64,000 bases of DNA from Calliopsis andreniformis (GCF_051401765.1 NC_135073.1:7626001-7690000), one strand, 5' to 3'. Counted from the first letter of the stretch, positions 14,401 to 26,454 are shown. Notes: generated from the letters alone by a model not told the origin. Made by a program: numbers and translations.

Positions 14401-17119
14401 GAATGATGGTTTCGGTATGCCTGACAAATTAATTCGATACTTTCGACGCGTAATTTCGAAGGCTTTAATGTCAGTCGATTTTTACGTGTTTTCGACGGCG
14501 CTTCCCTCGGCCACGGAGTGAGCCGTAAACCATAAAAAATTCTTGAATTATCGCAGCCTGAATTATTAATCAGACAAATCATCGCGTGTGTTCGCTCGCG
14601 GTATCTACACGACTGTTCCTTCGAAGATGCACACCACGTCATAAATATCATCGAACGGATTTAATATTGGAGATATTCATGTAACAGAATTACTTACAAG
14701 AGAATATTATATTACATTTTAAATCATTCGATGGCTACTTGATAGCGTATACGTCTAATTTTTAATTATGAAGCTTGTGGAGTTAAATATTAAATTCTGA
14801 TGACATTTAATGTTAATAATAGTGATTAATGATAATATGAAGAATATTTAAGACAACAAAAGATATATCTTGTAGTTTTCTAATTCAGTTGTGTTGTGGA
14901 TACTGTGTTCTTTGGGGTATCACTTATTTCATTACTGCAAAGGCTCGAAGAATCAAGTCAGAAGTATTTTTATTATTAATATTTTCACTTTCATCCTGAA
15001 ACTCAAAATTTTACCAAGTTCATACTTCATTTTTCTATATAAATATTTACAAATCCATAAATAATAGCTTATGATAATAATTTATTAACGAAGAAGAAAG
15101 TAAAATACACTCGAGGGTAAAATATCCATTGAACGAGGATGTATAAATATTAAGAACATTACACTCAGCACGATAAACGTGGATGTCATCGAAAAACCAA
15201 CCGACCAACCTACAGCTCGATTCATTTTTCTTTTCTTTCAAGAGAAGGTAGCTTTTACCTCGGTGAAAACAACGAGGGTGGCAAGTGTAACCGAGAAGTT
15301 AATACGATAGCGATCTGAATGCTGAGGATTTCCAGGGGTTGAAATACAGATATCACCCACGAAGACAGCCTATCCATTCTGAAGTGGATTCTAACCTGGG
15401 CTAAAGTCAGAAATTAATATTCTGTTTCCACGTGCAGAATTTGCCTACCGTGGCTCCACGATCTCCAGGGAAAAGCTCAGGTAGGCTTGAACCAAACTAC
15501 ATGGAATGGTAAGAATGAAGGAATACTATCTGCCCTTCGATTTCCCACGTTTAAATCACCCTGCATTTTTCTGTTTCAAAGGGAAGTGAAGAATATTTCT
15601 TTTCTCTATCTTGCTCGCACATCAATATGTCGAATAACTATTATTATTTATAATACTCATTGGAAATTTTAAGCTGATTCTAGAACCACAAAACATTTAA
15701 AGAACGCGTTATTAAGTTATCTAACAGATAACTTTCTTCAATTTTAACACATAATTTTCAGATAAATTTAACAGATAATTTTCTTTAATCCATTCAAATT
15801 AAGTGATCGGAAGACAGTGATCGGAAATTATTGAAGTGTTGCTATAATAGATTATTATTTACTTATTATTTAAATACAAAAATTCAGAGTTAAAGATGAA
15901 TTACCAAAAGACTATCTTATTACGAAGAAATTTGTTTTTAGTAAGTTCAGTTATAAGGACTTTCAACACATCTACAGATATCAAAAGCTCTATATTACAA
16001 GCAACCCGTCGAACACCTGTGTATGGCAGTTCTCTTCACGATTATTTGAATAAAATATAATATAAAGTATTTATATTAAAGTTGAAAAACAAATTGTTAA
16101 TATTTCACACATGTTTTAACAGTAATTAATATTATTAGGTATATCTATTACTATTCTACTATGCTACTAATGTTTTCAAACACTACTACTTAAAAATAAG
16201 GAGAAAACAAACAAATGTATATTTATTACATTATCATTATTCCTTATTAACGTTCTATTAGATCAACTTATATGTATATCCAATTCTCGTCCTGCAAAAG
16301 ATTAAAAAGTAAATTTTTATTTTTTGCTTAAAATACTGAGAAAACTTTTCGACTGACCTACTTAGTAACTTGTATTAAATTTAATTCGACTTTGTACATA
16401 TTGATGCTCATGACCATAAAAAATTTGCTATCTATACGAACGCGTTGAAATCGACAAATTGCATAAAAGGCGATTACCATCTGCTTCATTGGTCACATAT
16501 TATTCCTCATTTATCCTTCTCTGTAATATTATACAACGAAGCCCTCGATGAAAGCAGATACATGTAATAAGCACCTTCACACGGTTTATAAAATACAGAC
16601 GAAGGGAAAACTTTTCGAGCGATAAATATCTGCATCAGCGATGAAAGCATTCCGATATTTCTTCCTCCCTGCAGACTAGGAGTAACACATAACTACATAT
16701 CTGTATGGTCATGACTATCGTACCATCTTTCAGTCAGTTATCTTTTATCGTTTTAGACAGTGAATAAGGGCTCGCTTACAAGATGCAAAAAGGCAATAAA
16801 TGTAGCTAGATCTGCCGCAGAGAAAAATACAGAAAGAATATTGAAATATCGAATTCGTTTTAACCCTTGCTCGTACAACACAAATAATTTCCAGATAGTA
16901 TCAACAAAATAAAACAAAAATTTACTTTCTTTGAACTTTATGGAATACGTTCGTCTAATCTCTACAATTTACAATTTACTTTAAAAAGTACCACAATCTA
17001 CATTAGATCATCTTCAGCAAGTACAGCAATAGATAACACATTAATCTCAAACACACAATCTAAGCAAAAAATCAGACTAACCAATTACAACCCAAGAACA
17101 CGCGAACCCCACCATAGTT

Positions 17120-18130
17120 CCAAAAACTGAACTAACAAAAAGCGACGCCTCCTGAGACCAATGCTAGCCATACCATTGACAAACGAGACACGCTAGCGAC
17201 CCAACGCGAGGGCCCAGAGGACCCCCGAATTCGTGCCAAATTACACGCAGCCGCGAAACTCAATCCAAAATTAAAATCGACTTTAAAAGCGCATCATTCA
17301 CAATGTATATGTGACTAGCAAGTAACTGTCTTAAATTCATCGAGACCACAGAGCTATCACGATAAAGGAGAAAAAGAAGAAAGGAGGAAAGGGAAAGGAG
17401 AGAGGGGAGGAGCGAGGTGGAAAGGTAGAAAGTGAACGGCGTGTCGGCGAAGACGGTATCACGTTTCGTGTGAGCTGATATTTGTTACACGTTCTTATAG
17501 AAGAAGATGAAAAAGCGGTCCGTCGTGCGTTTCGAAGGCGCGGCGAAGAGCAGGGACTGGGGCCTCGGCGCGGGCACGAGCACTGGGCCTGGCCACGGTT
17601 GCGGCGGGCACCGCGCCACGGCGGCCACGGGCACGAGCAGTTGAGGGCCCTATTAACGAGTGGCCCCCCGCGGCCGGCTCAACGGGCCCAATCAACCCGA
17701 GTCCAATTCCTGGCCCTCGCCTTCGACTTGTTTTATGTAATGCCCGCAACGCCAGAATCAATTAGCCGGGCACCCTCCTATTTTGCGTATGCATGCGAGC
17801 GCGCCCGCGTATATGCATAGCGGCGGACAGACCGCCGAAAAAGGTCCCGAACTTATTTGCAACTGTCCGCTGTGTACCAGAGAACGACGGTAGACGAGAA
17901 AAACCGGTTCGCTCGGAGTTAGGCGGAAATTAAATGACTCGGGACAAACGGGAATAGCGGTGCCGTGCTCGTCCCCAACAGCGCGAGGGATCGCTGACGC
18001 CGAATTTGACGTGGGAAATCTATGGACTGTTGATACGACCGTTCCTTCCCGCGATCTTTGCACGCGTGTACGGCGGACGTGGAATTATTTCACTGTTTAC
18101 GACTGCGGGAGCTAGTGGAGGTGGTGTGTA
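17120..18130. other. GC/CpG-rich island with an adjoining purine-rich tract
   Basis: This is the strongest GC-rich block of the left arm, with many CpG dinucleotides, especially at 17.5-18.1 kb. A purine-only run (G and A, about 17.36-17.41 kb) precedes it. Open frames of 112 codons (plus) and 88 and 101 codons (minus) overlap here, but they are rich in Arg, Gly, His and Ala, as expected of CpG-rich DNA, and match nothing I know. A promoter, enhancer or first-exon region is plausible; no TATA box or splice site decides it. Confidence 0.45.
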
Positions 18131-18418
18131 ATTCTAGATGGCGTGGGTGGGCCTATTACGACTACATTTATTGCCTTATTTCTATTTTCTTTTTTCATAC
18201 CACAGACAGTTATAAACGAATAGAATAGGCAAAATAAGCTACTGAAATTAGTAAATACGGAGAATAATTTGATAAGATTGAAATACTGTGTAGCTTTTGT
18301 ATAGTCAATTTTACGGTGGAAATACAGTGAACTAACTATATTTCTTCATTTCTAAATAGACACTGTATTAGCTAATACTAATGCTAAATTATAGGTATAT
18401 GAATCATACCTTGCAAAA

Positions 18419-18600
18419 TGTGATTACTATCTCAACCTACTTGAGATTACTATCTTACCTAGTACTATCTTACCTACTATCTCAAAGTAAATAATTCACA
18501 GAACATTTAATAATTAACATGTGAAATAATTCTGTTCTGTTCTGTGAAATAATTCACAGAATAATTCAGAACAGTAAATAATTCTGTTATGAAAAAAATA
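18419..18600. repeat. local low-complexity duplications
   Basis: Short words are repeated in direct and inverted orientation, for example ACTATCTTACCTA, GAAATAATTC, TTCTGTTCTG and CACAGAATAATTC. The TTCTG/CAGAA words can pair into an AT-rich hairpin. This looks like replication-slippage sequence with no gene. Confidence 0.6.
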
Positions 18601-21600
18601 ATCATAAGCATGAGACAAAACTTTTAAACCAAATTCGTCTGGAAAATTTATGCCCAAAGATTGATGGGCATATCATCTTCACTTAACTAACTCCTACATA
18701 TATGATTTTAGATGCAGAAAATTTTAGTGAATAAATTTATTAACGGGACACTAGAATATGAAGAATATCTGAAGTCCATGCAAGAAAAACCTTTACTAGA
18801 ATTAAATTAAGGGGCTTGGTCGCGCTGCATAAAAAGCACATTTAACCATGAAGCGTTTAAGGAATACCTTATACGCGTTTTAAAATATTTCATACTTCGA
18901 ATTATACGTTTGCTTGTGAAATAAATTTGACGGGTGCATGTATTTTGGATATTACACGACACGCGTTCAATTAGCGGCGGTCATCGTTTCGTATTTTAAT
19001 GAGGTCTCGACGAAAAACTGAAGATATAAAAATGGTTTATGTTCTGCGAAGTTCGAAACCGGTGTACCGTCAATTAGGAAGATATGTGCATCATTGAAAT
19101 CAACATATTGAATATACTGAAGAGGACATGACCTTTAAATGAGTAACAAGGGATCGTATAATTTTTTGATAAATGAATATACGTACGACTTTTAAAATTA
19201 TGAAAATATGATCAATAGATCTTGTTTCTATTATAATAGAATAGTATAAATACAATAGTACTATAGTACTGATTTCAACGTTCTTAATTCTAATGTAGTC
19301 AATTTTGATTAGCTTATTTAGATGAAAACTGAGAAATCTTTATGTATGTAGGCATATTTCTAACAAACAAACTTTACTTTAAACAAATTTGTACCTTTTC
19401 ATTAATTTCTTATAAACTATTGCATGAAAGTTCATTCTTTAGAACTTAGCTTCTCAAAAGACAAGCTTCTGGCTTCTGTAAAATGAAAATTAGAGACGAT
19501 TCTCACAGTTAATTCTTAAAGTGTAATTATGAGCGAAGGTACAGAAAATATCTAAAAAAAGGGCATACTATGTTCGTAGAAAACAGAAGTAAAACGGAGG
19601 AAAGAGGAGAAAGGTAAAGAATCTAAAGAAAGATGTCATTGAATCCATGTCCCCTCAGAATTAAAGACGTTTAGTGGATGCTGCTGGATCACAGCACGAG
19701 CGCAATAGATCACACAGCGGCAGCCAGTATGAAAGCATACGATTGGACTTCGTTCAGCTACTAGGCAAACAATCGACCGTGGCATTCACGATCCGGAAAG
19801 CACTGTGCTGCTTCTATCGGATGAAAGTGTGTGCATACGTCAAGCTCGTTTATGCCCACGTCGGAGTGAGGGTATGTAACAATACAGCAATTTGGCTTGG
19901 ACCGATACGACATCTCCCACAGACGATACACCTACCTCACCTTACCATCATTCACAATGAATAAACTGATGTTCTGTCTTTGTGGCTATAAAATGGTATC
20001 GAATCAATCTACGATCAATAAATGTTTTCATACATTGTATAACTAAAATATATTAATTACTGCAATAATATTATTACAGTAATTGTTATGAATTACTTTG
20101 TTCAAAATTAAAGTAAATAAAACAAAAATAATGTAGGAAAAAATTGTAAAAATTTTAGAAAATTTCCTTATCACATAATAAATTAGATATATGTTTAATA
20201 ATCAAATGCTTTTGTTGGAGAAAAGATCATCTTTTCGTATTTGTACTATTTTCCCTTCAATTAACAAGAAAATCCCCAAAGTAATTATTAGATATTCTAA
20301 ACCTATAGAGTAGTCTAGAGAGCAATAATTGTATCATAATGAAATTAAATATTACATGAATGATATACTATTTCCAAAAGTCAAGTGTTACATTATGATT
20401 GCTACTAATTAAAAACTATATACTTATATACAACAGCATACACGGTATCCACATGTCATACAAACGAACACAGAATCACACTTCCGTGATTCAGAAATGT
20501 GTTTCTATTTTCGAACAGATGATATTAAGTTTTAATTTTATAACGGGTAATGAGATATGTAAAAATTGATTCTATATCACTACATCAACTTCGAGGTGGC
20601 CCGTGCCATAGTACGTATCCCACAAAGGTGAGTGCATACCTAACTACGAGACCCAGAGACATGTATAGATACCGGCGTTGTACCCTCTATTTCTGGAATT
20701 CGAAATGATCTTATCTGAGTTTCGAGGCCGCCGTAACCCCCGCGAAGAGGATCTTTGATTTACTACTGTGAAAGAAGAAAAAGAACGATAGGCAAGTCCA
20801 AATATAGAAACCTACATCAACGACAATGGGCACTCTAAATTTGCAATTGGCAAACTAAAATTATTATTTAATACATTACTGTACTACATATCCTACATGC
20901 GCGTATATTACGAACAATAAGGATATTTTACAGCTTAATAATGTATTTATAAAGCTGCGTGAGTATATTTTTGACTGAGCACAATGAGAATATAAGAGAA
21001 GAGTCATACTGACAGAAGAATGAATATTGTAAATTTATGAAATATGAATGAATGAAAAAAAAAATAAGTCTATTCTCAGGTTGAAATAATTAATTAATAT
21101 ATACTTAAGTTGTTTTACAAATAATCTAAGAATAATTCATTTATTTAATAATAAATTTTTAGATTTCCTGCTTATCTTTAATATCAAAGTAAGAAAGAAA
21201 AAGTAACTCTCAGTATTTGCTAAATAATATCCTCATTTCAAAATTTAACAACACACATCATTTAGCCAGTTGATCATCTAATTAAAAATCATAGGACAAA
21301 ATGATTCTATGAAAAACCATTTGTTTATTTAAATATACTCATGTACATACACCTGAAGAAAGTGAGATAATTTATCGTTCCTATTAGTATATTTAAAATA
21401 TTTAGTTGAAACAATGCTCATATAGCACATGATTGTTATTTAAAAAAAAATATAGTATCAATTCCAAAAATATAGCAAAAATATTGTAAAGCTAATTCAA
21501 AGCATAAGAAATACAAATTCAACAAAGCTAGTTTTGTTAATTACTTGTCTATTGAATTGTCTGCATTATACTTGATACATATATAAAAATTTGTTTCTCA

Positions 21601-21761
21601 TGTGCATTTTTATATTCACAATTATATATTTTCATTTATTTGATTCAGACAGGTTGTACCATTTTATCATTTACCTTATTATTATCACAATTACTTACAC
21701 CTTAATGTTGTTATTATTATAATAAAAACATGAACATGAATTCAAATCTACTATACAATGT

Positions 21762-21783
21762 TAAAAAAAAAAAAAAAAAAAAA
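21762..21783. repeat. poly(A) homopolymer tract
   Basis: An uninterrupted run of about 22 A, followed by G and more A. It may be a simple repeat or the tail of an old retroposed sequence. No target-site duplication or retro-copied gene is visible upstream. Confidence 0.8.
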
Positions 21784-22002
21784 AGAAAAATGAATGGCAA
21801 TTAAAGAACTTATAATTTATTTGAATTAAAATATGAGAATCATGACAAATATAATATACGTTTCTCAAATTCTTGATTCAACAAATCGTTATTACACACC
21901 TCCCGTGAATCGAATAAAAAAATATGTTTTGAAAATAGTACACCATAACAATATCGCGGAAAATATTTTAAATAATTTGTTTATTTATAAAATACAACTC
22001 AC

Positions 22003-22801
22003 CTCCTTCAGCGGTACTTTGAACGGTAGAATTTTTGTACCATTTATCACCTTGCCGAAAGGTTTGTATTCCAGCCACCTACAGTACGAAATAAGAGTAG
22101 TATCCACGATGGAAAATGAAACATTAAAAGTATGTAATATGAAAGACGAAGGTATGCGGGTATTGCGTGTGTATCTTATTGTTGGAACGAAAAGGTAAAC
22201 GCAACAGGTGACGTTAAGAAAAAAACGACAAGTGTGATAATAATGAGAGCTTACTCGTAATCATGTGTGTTGTTAATTTCAAACGATCGACATTGGAACA
22301 CTGTTCGCACCGAACGATGACAACCAATAACAACACTGTTTACAAAATCTACCACTGTACAAAAACTACTAAGAAATTCGTCAACATAACAATTTACGCA
22401 TGTTGTACTGTACTATCAAAATATATTAGCACCCTCTATCACATTAGCAACGAGGAAGCGTACCTACTTTTCTCGGCCGATAAGTTAACCGCCTTACGAA
22501 CCGCGTCACGAAATACGTTGCAAAGCATTAAAAATTTATTCATAATTGCCGTTATAAAACACGCACGTTCACGTTGCTAAACAATTTTTCGATATGTAAT
22601 TTCACAGGCTTATTTTATAACCCAAATCCTGTGGAGAAGTATTCAAAATATTAAGAAAAGTCGGCACAACATAACCTCGTTACAATGTGACCTGCTATTA
22701 CGACGCATAAACAACCTATTTCAAATGGTTTATTAAGCTCAACGATACTACATGATGCGAGAAATAAATAATACTGACCTGTCGGGTATAGATTTAGGCA
22801 T
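22003..22801 (-). CDS. DUSP11: DUSP11/PIR1-like RNA 5'-triphosphatase, first two coding exons only
   Basis: On the minus strand, exon 1 (22801-22779, 23 nt) starts ATG, encodes MPKSIPD plus the first two bases of an Arg codon, and ends at the donor GTCAGT. Exon 2 (22078-22003, 76 nt) follows acceptor CTGTAG, completes Arg and encodes 25 codons, including WLEYKPFGKVINGTKILPF and KVPLKE, then donor GTGAGT. The phases fit exactly. The joined text matches the N-terminus of DUSP11 (IPERW...G...GT...FKVPL), an atypical dual-specificity phosphatase known to remove phosphates from triphosphorylated RNA 5' ends, mainly in the nucleus. The capping-enzyme triphosphatase domain is related, but the FKVPL stretch favours DUSP11. 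The catalytic HCxxxxxRTG exon was not found on this strand further left, so the gene has a long intron, leaves the window, or is a truncated copy. Confidence 0.72.
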
Positions 22802-23060
22802 ATTCGTCGCTTCTTCGAATATTTTTATGTAAAATTAGAAGCATAACACCAAAATGCAATACCACCACTACAGTACACATACGCAGCAGACAGACACAGT
22901 CGATAGTAGTCGCGACGTAGAACGATCGATCGATCTCTCGATTTTCGCGCGCAACGGAACTACCTTAACGAATTTAATTGGTCTCTTATTGCGTACTTTA
23001 TCGATCATTTAAAATGCATTTTAAAAATAAAAATAAAACACGAATCAAAGCGATCGAAAT
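22802..23060 (-). promoter_or_regulatory. 5' region of the DUSP11-like gene
   Basis: The sequence upstream of the ATG becomes clearly more GC/CpG-rich than its surroundings, with a GATC-rich run (ATCGATCGATC at about 22.92 kb) and no TATA box. That suits a TATA-less housekeeping promoter. The transcription start is not defined. Confidence 0.4.
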
Positions 23061-23066
23061 TCTTAC

Positions 23067-23110
23067 CTCGAATATAAATGTCGCGGTCTGCATGAAACTG
23101 ATACAGGTTA
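23067..23110 (-). other. possible alternative 5' exon with donor GTAAGA
   Basis: On the minus strand a short GC-richer segment reads ATG, then MQTATFIFE, and ends at the donor GTAAGA (23066-23061). It lies between the DPCD stop and the DUSP11-like ATG on the same strand. Its phase (0) does not fit DUSP11 exon 2, which needs phase 2, so it would be an untranslated leader exon with an upstream ATG, or chance. The 5' boundary is not determined. Confidence 0.2.
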
Positions 23111-23302
23111 AAAAAATATACGGCATCACCTCGAAAAATCTTCAAGTATGAATGGCAACCGTATGAGCAATTTAGTATTTGATACTACTAATATGGATTT
23201 TATTATTTTAGATTTCTTCAATTTTCCTTTTTCATACGTATTTTGTACGTAATTTTACATAGGCTCAGCAAGAAACAAAAAAAATATTTTTGGAAAGGAA
23301 GT

Positions 23303-23308
23303 TTTATT
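23303..23308 (-). terminator. candidate poly(A) signal overlapping the DPCD stop codon
   Basis: The minus strand reads TAATAAA: the TAA stop (23309-23307) overlaps an AATAAA hexamer (23308-23303). If used, the 3' UTR would be only some 15-30 nt. Another AATAAA about 105 nt further along (near 23.20 kb) is an alternative signal. Confidence 0.35.
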
Positions 23309-24401
23309 AGCTTGTTGGACACTTTATGTCTCCATCTTTTACTGCTTTTAGTTGCAAAATCTCATTTAATACCTTTTTCTCTAATTCCAAAACTGCAGGT
23401 GGCTTTTTATACTACAAGAAAGAAACAAATATTAAGGATTATAAAGCTAAAATAAGAGAAAAGAAAATGTTTTTCATACCGTAATAATTAAAGTATTGTG
23501 TTGATGCGTAAAAGATATTCTGTTCTGTTCTGGTTTCAATCCTACACGTTCCAAATCTGGAACTTTTATTTTTTTGAAATATTTTTTATTACTTGTACGA
23601 ACAGTGATAGTTCCATCATCCTCTGCAGTGACTGAAAATACATTCTGTGGATATGGTAAATTTCTTATTCGCCATTCAAGTGAAGTCTTTGTAATCCTCC
23701 TAGTGATAAATGGCTATAAAAATGCATATAACAGAAATAATATTGTTGCTTATGAAGTATTTTGATTATTTCTAGGTAAATACGTACAGTACTTGAACTT
23801 TCTTGAAATCCATAGACTTCAATATTACTTTGTTTCGGTTCCGGATCACCAATTTCTACATTCCAACCTATATCTTGACCCAGTTTACCTTTCTCTCTCC
23901 ATGCTCTTCGTATTAGCATATTAGTTTCTACATGATATTCTTCTACCATTTCTCTGCCATCTTCTAATAAAAAGTGAACTTTTCTTTTGCCTATAAGTAA
24001 AATATTTTTTAAATATATTTATATGAATTAAAGATACATTCAAACATATAAATTGATAACAATTATACAATATTGAATAAGTACATGCTAGTACCATGAA
24101 AGTAAATATTATTACTGTAAGTTCATTAATAAAAACGTAAACATATTACTTGATAGGAAGCATTAATGAAACAAAAGTTTTAGGTAACAATGTATTGATC
24201 GAGCTACATTGAAGGCTAAACATGTACATAAATTTTTCAACATTAACATTATGAATACACAATATTTTAATAGAAAAGCTATGACATGTAACAGGATATT
24301 GTTAAATAAATGTTAATAGATTTTATAATTCTCTTACCATCTTCAATGATAGCAGTTTTCTTAGCACTCTGAATAAGGTTTAGCCACTGATCAGCCGCCA
24401 T
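23307..24401 (-). CDS. DPCD: DPCD protein, complete four-exon gene
   Basis: Four exons on the minus strand join in frame: 24401-24338 (64 nt, MAADQWLNLIQSAKKTAII...), 23990-23788 (203 nt, including KVHFLLEDGREMVEEYHVET and GWNVEIGDPEP), 23713-23480 (234 nt, including SLEWRIRNLPYPQNVFSV and TVRTSNKKYFKKIKVPDL) and 23411-23307 (105 nt, starting YKKPP and ending CPTS then TAA). Introns are 347, 74 and 68 nt, with donors GTAAGA, GTACGT and GTATGA and acceptors TATAG, TATAG and TGTAG. The product has 201 residues, against about 203 in human DPCD, and aligns along its whole length by recall: the EEY, GDP, WRIRNLPYP, VRT.NKKY.KK and PDL blocks are all present. DPCD is linked to motile cilia and is reported to bind the RUVBL1/2 ATPases; it is soluble and has no membrane segment here. 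No frameshift or internal stop is seen. Confidence 0.95.
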
Positions 24402-24415
24402 TAGTAAATAAATTT

Positions 24416-24428
24416 GTTTCTTAGCAAC
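24416..24428 (-). promoter_or_regulatory. RFX X-box upstream of DPCD
   Basis: The minus strand reads GTTGCTAAGAAAC, fitting the RFX consensus RYYNYY N(1-3) RRNRAC with a one-base spacer. It lies 15-27 bp upstream of the ATG. RFX factors bind X-boxes in promoters of ciliary genes in nematodes, flies and vertebrates, so its place at a DPCD promoter makes biological sense. The single-base spacer is shorter than the usual two. Confidence 0.6.
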
Positions 24429-24429
24429 T

Positions 24430-25240
24430 ACAACAGCTAACTGTAAGCACTTTCAAGTACTATGTATATATTTTGTAAACTAATAAAATCTTATTACTGA
24501 AGACTTAATTTATTAGAAGAAAACATTGAATAAATAAAATGAAAAATCTTTTCTGTTACATTATTTTTATTATAAAAATATATTTTGTAACAATTTTTTT
24601 ATATTAATTTACAAACAGCTTATAAAGAATGATTACACCTTAAGCCCTAAACCCATTATTCCTATTATCACCTACTACTCCAATGAACATTCGTGACCCA
24701 AGTTACTAAAAAGCTAGATTTGCAACCTTATAGATTTTTCCATTCTAGTTTCCTGACGTTTCATTTTTATTTTCATGTTGTATACAATATTATCAAGGAA
24801 CTACGAAACAGATTACCGATTACTTACAAACGTAGTATATGAGAATAAGTCTAAAACATTCAATATATTTTTTGTTCGAGCCTCGTTACCATTTTCGTAT
24901 CGCTCCCAACGTTATCGATTCAGTTTAAAATAAGATTACAGAGCTACAAGTGATAGTATTTGAAATTAACTTTTTCCAGAAAATTTGAAACTTAAACTAA
25001 TTTAAATCTTATAATTACTTCCAAAAAATAGATTATATATTAGACAAACAGACATTGTAAAATCATTTAACTTTTCCTTTTGCTACTTTTATATGTTCTT
25101 AATAATATACATATATTCAATATTGTATACCAAAAATTTATATTTTGTAGCATACAGATGTGAAATCTATTTACAGCACCTATAGGAATTTAAATATACA
25201 GTTAAAATAAAGTTTTGAACTGAAGTATGACGTATATATG
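24430..25240. other. AT-rich intergenic stretch upstream of DPCD
   Basis: Apart from the X-box at its left edge, I see only AT-rich sequence with no long frame, exon-like segment or repeat. Confidence 0.6.
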
Positions 25241-25249
25241 CATCTAGCC

Positions 25250-26235
25250 AATCAACGCCGTGCCTTAGTTTGCCTAGACGCGATTTCGATGCGCAATGGT
25301 TATGCGTTCAAATTTCGCGCGATGTCATTCCGTTTGTGAACGAGCTGAGAGTCAGACCTGTGTATAATTTCCCGCTATGTTAAACGTGTTTAATTCTGTT
25401 TTTGGTAATTTTAAACTGTTTCTGAAGGTACAGTTCATAATGTTAACATACTATTACACATTTAACAAACAATGTATTGTAATTTCAATAATTGGAATTG
25501 TTAAAACTTATTTGAAAATTTTATAACCCTTATCTTTCAATTGTTCAAATAATAGTAATTTTTATTGGTGAACATATTATTGCATGCAAGAGTATAAGTT
25601 AACAAATATGTAATTTCACATAAAGTAAAGTGACAAAATGTAAATTAAGTAAGTTTTCACATTTTGCTTTCCACAGTTGGAGATGTTGGTGACTATCATC
25701 ACTTCACAATTTCTCGCAGTTGTTACACTTAGGCTGTTTTCCATTTTGCCCAGATATTTATTCTATTCTTCATTTGAGGATCCGCCACATTGAATATTGC
25801 TTAAATTTTCGGCACTGCGCATGCAATCTTCCTCGAAAGGAATGACGCCTCGCTGTAGAGCTCATCACAAAGGCGGTAAGTTTTTTATTATTTTCTTCGA
25901 TAATATTATTATGGAATTTGCTAGATTTTTGTGTGTATTTTGTCTGGAGAAAAATTTTAAGTATATCTCAATGTATGTATAGTTTTAAGTTGTTTGGAAC
26001 ATTCAGCTTTCGCCTCTAAACAATAAAAATGCAGTTTTATTGAATACGAATAATCTTAAAAAATTTTTTAACAATAACCACAGATGAGTATACAAGCAAT
26101 ACTTTTCTTTTTGTCTCATATTTTTGGTGGCTTCAAAACCCCATTACCATCTTTATGTCACGCTCAACGTTAGCGGCTGTGCGTGAAATAAGAGTGCAGC
26201 GCTATGAGCGGTTAGGATTCAAATTGTAATACCAC
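25250..26235 (+). other. promoter-like patch and possible small spliced transcript
   Basis: A GC-richer block at 25.25-25.38 kb with a CCAAT word and TTCGCGCG stands out from AT-rich flanks. It is followed by ATG at 25377 and a short open run (MLNVFNSVFG...) with two possible donors (GTAATT, or GTACAG at 25428). Further right are an acceptor TTCCACAG (about 25.68 kb), an exon-like segment ending at a GTAAGT donor (25877) that holds a GCGCATGC word, and an AATAAA at about 26.02 kb. An ATG in that segment (MQSSSKGMTPRCRAHHKG) could join an acceptor at about 26.08 kb to stay open for about 65 codons. None of the peptides is recognised, and the exons may be chance. Confidence 0.2.
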
Positions 26236-26454
26236 CGTGAAATTAAGTATAGGGTGTCTTGATAAGTTAATAACAAATTAATAAATCATTTGCAGGAAGC
26301 TAAATAGTTGACGAAGTTCACATAAAACTAAAATTATTGATATTGTAATTGTTAGTGGGCGAATGTGGTAATTATTAACGTTTCGTATATTTTTCCTAGT
26401 TCGATTATTTTCGCAATTGAGTAATTGGTTCCCCTTCTTTTGGTCTTTCACTCT

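Larger units (their letters stand above)
1..17100. other. gene-poor DNA with GC-rich islands; no exon recognised
   Basis: I see no conserved protein segment, RNA gene or complete mobile element here. AT-rich sequence alternates with GC/CpG-richer islands at about 0.9-1.3, 4.0-4.25, 5.95-6.15, 7.4-7.75, 8.08-8.4, 9.6-10.7, 11.45-12.0, 12.9-13.3 and 14.0-14.65 kb. Several islands hold open frames of 80-138 codons on both strands. None shows domain motifs or a convincing splice context, and GC-rich islands lengthen frames by chance. The stretch could be intergenic, or intron of a gene extending beyond the window; the sequence alone does not decide. Confidence 0.6.
18131..22002. other. AT-rich non-coding stretch left of the DUSP11-like exons
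   Basis: Mostly AT-rich with short, locally duplicated words. Small GC-richer patches at 19.67-19.95 and 20.59-20.77 kb show no recognisable coding on either strand. I looked here on the minus strand for the DUSP11 catalytic exon (HCTHG and NRTG codons) and did not find it. If the DUSP11-like gene is intact, this stretch is intron or holds exons I cannot recognise. Confidence 0.5.

Noticed and set aside
25250..25330. tRNA-like B box (GTTCAAATT) near a GC-rich patch
   Set aside because: No matching A box, acceptor stem or cloverleaf can be drawn around it.
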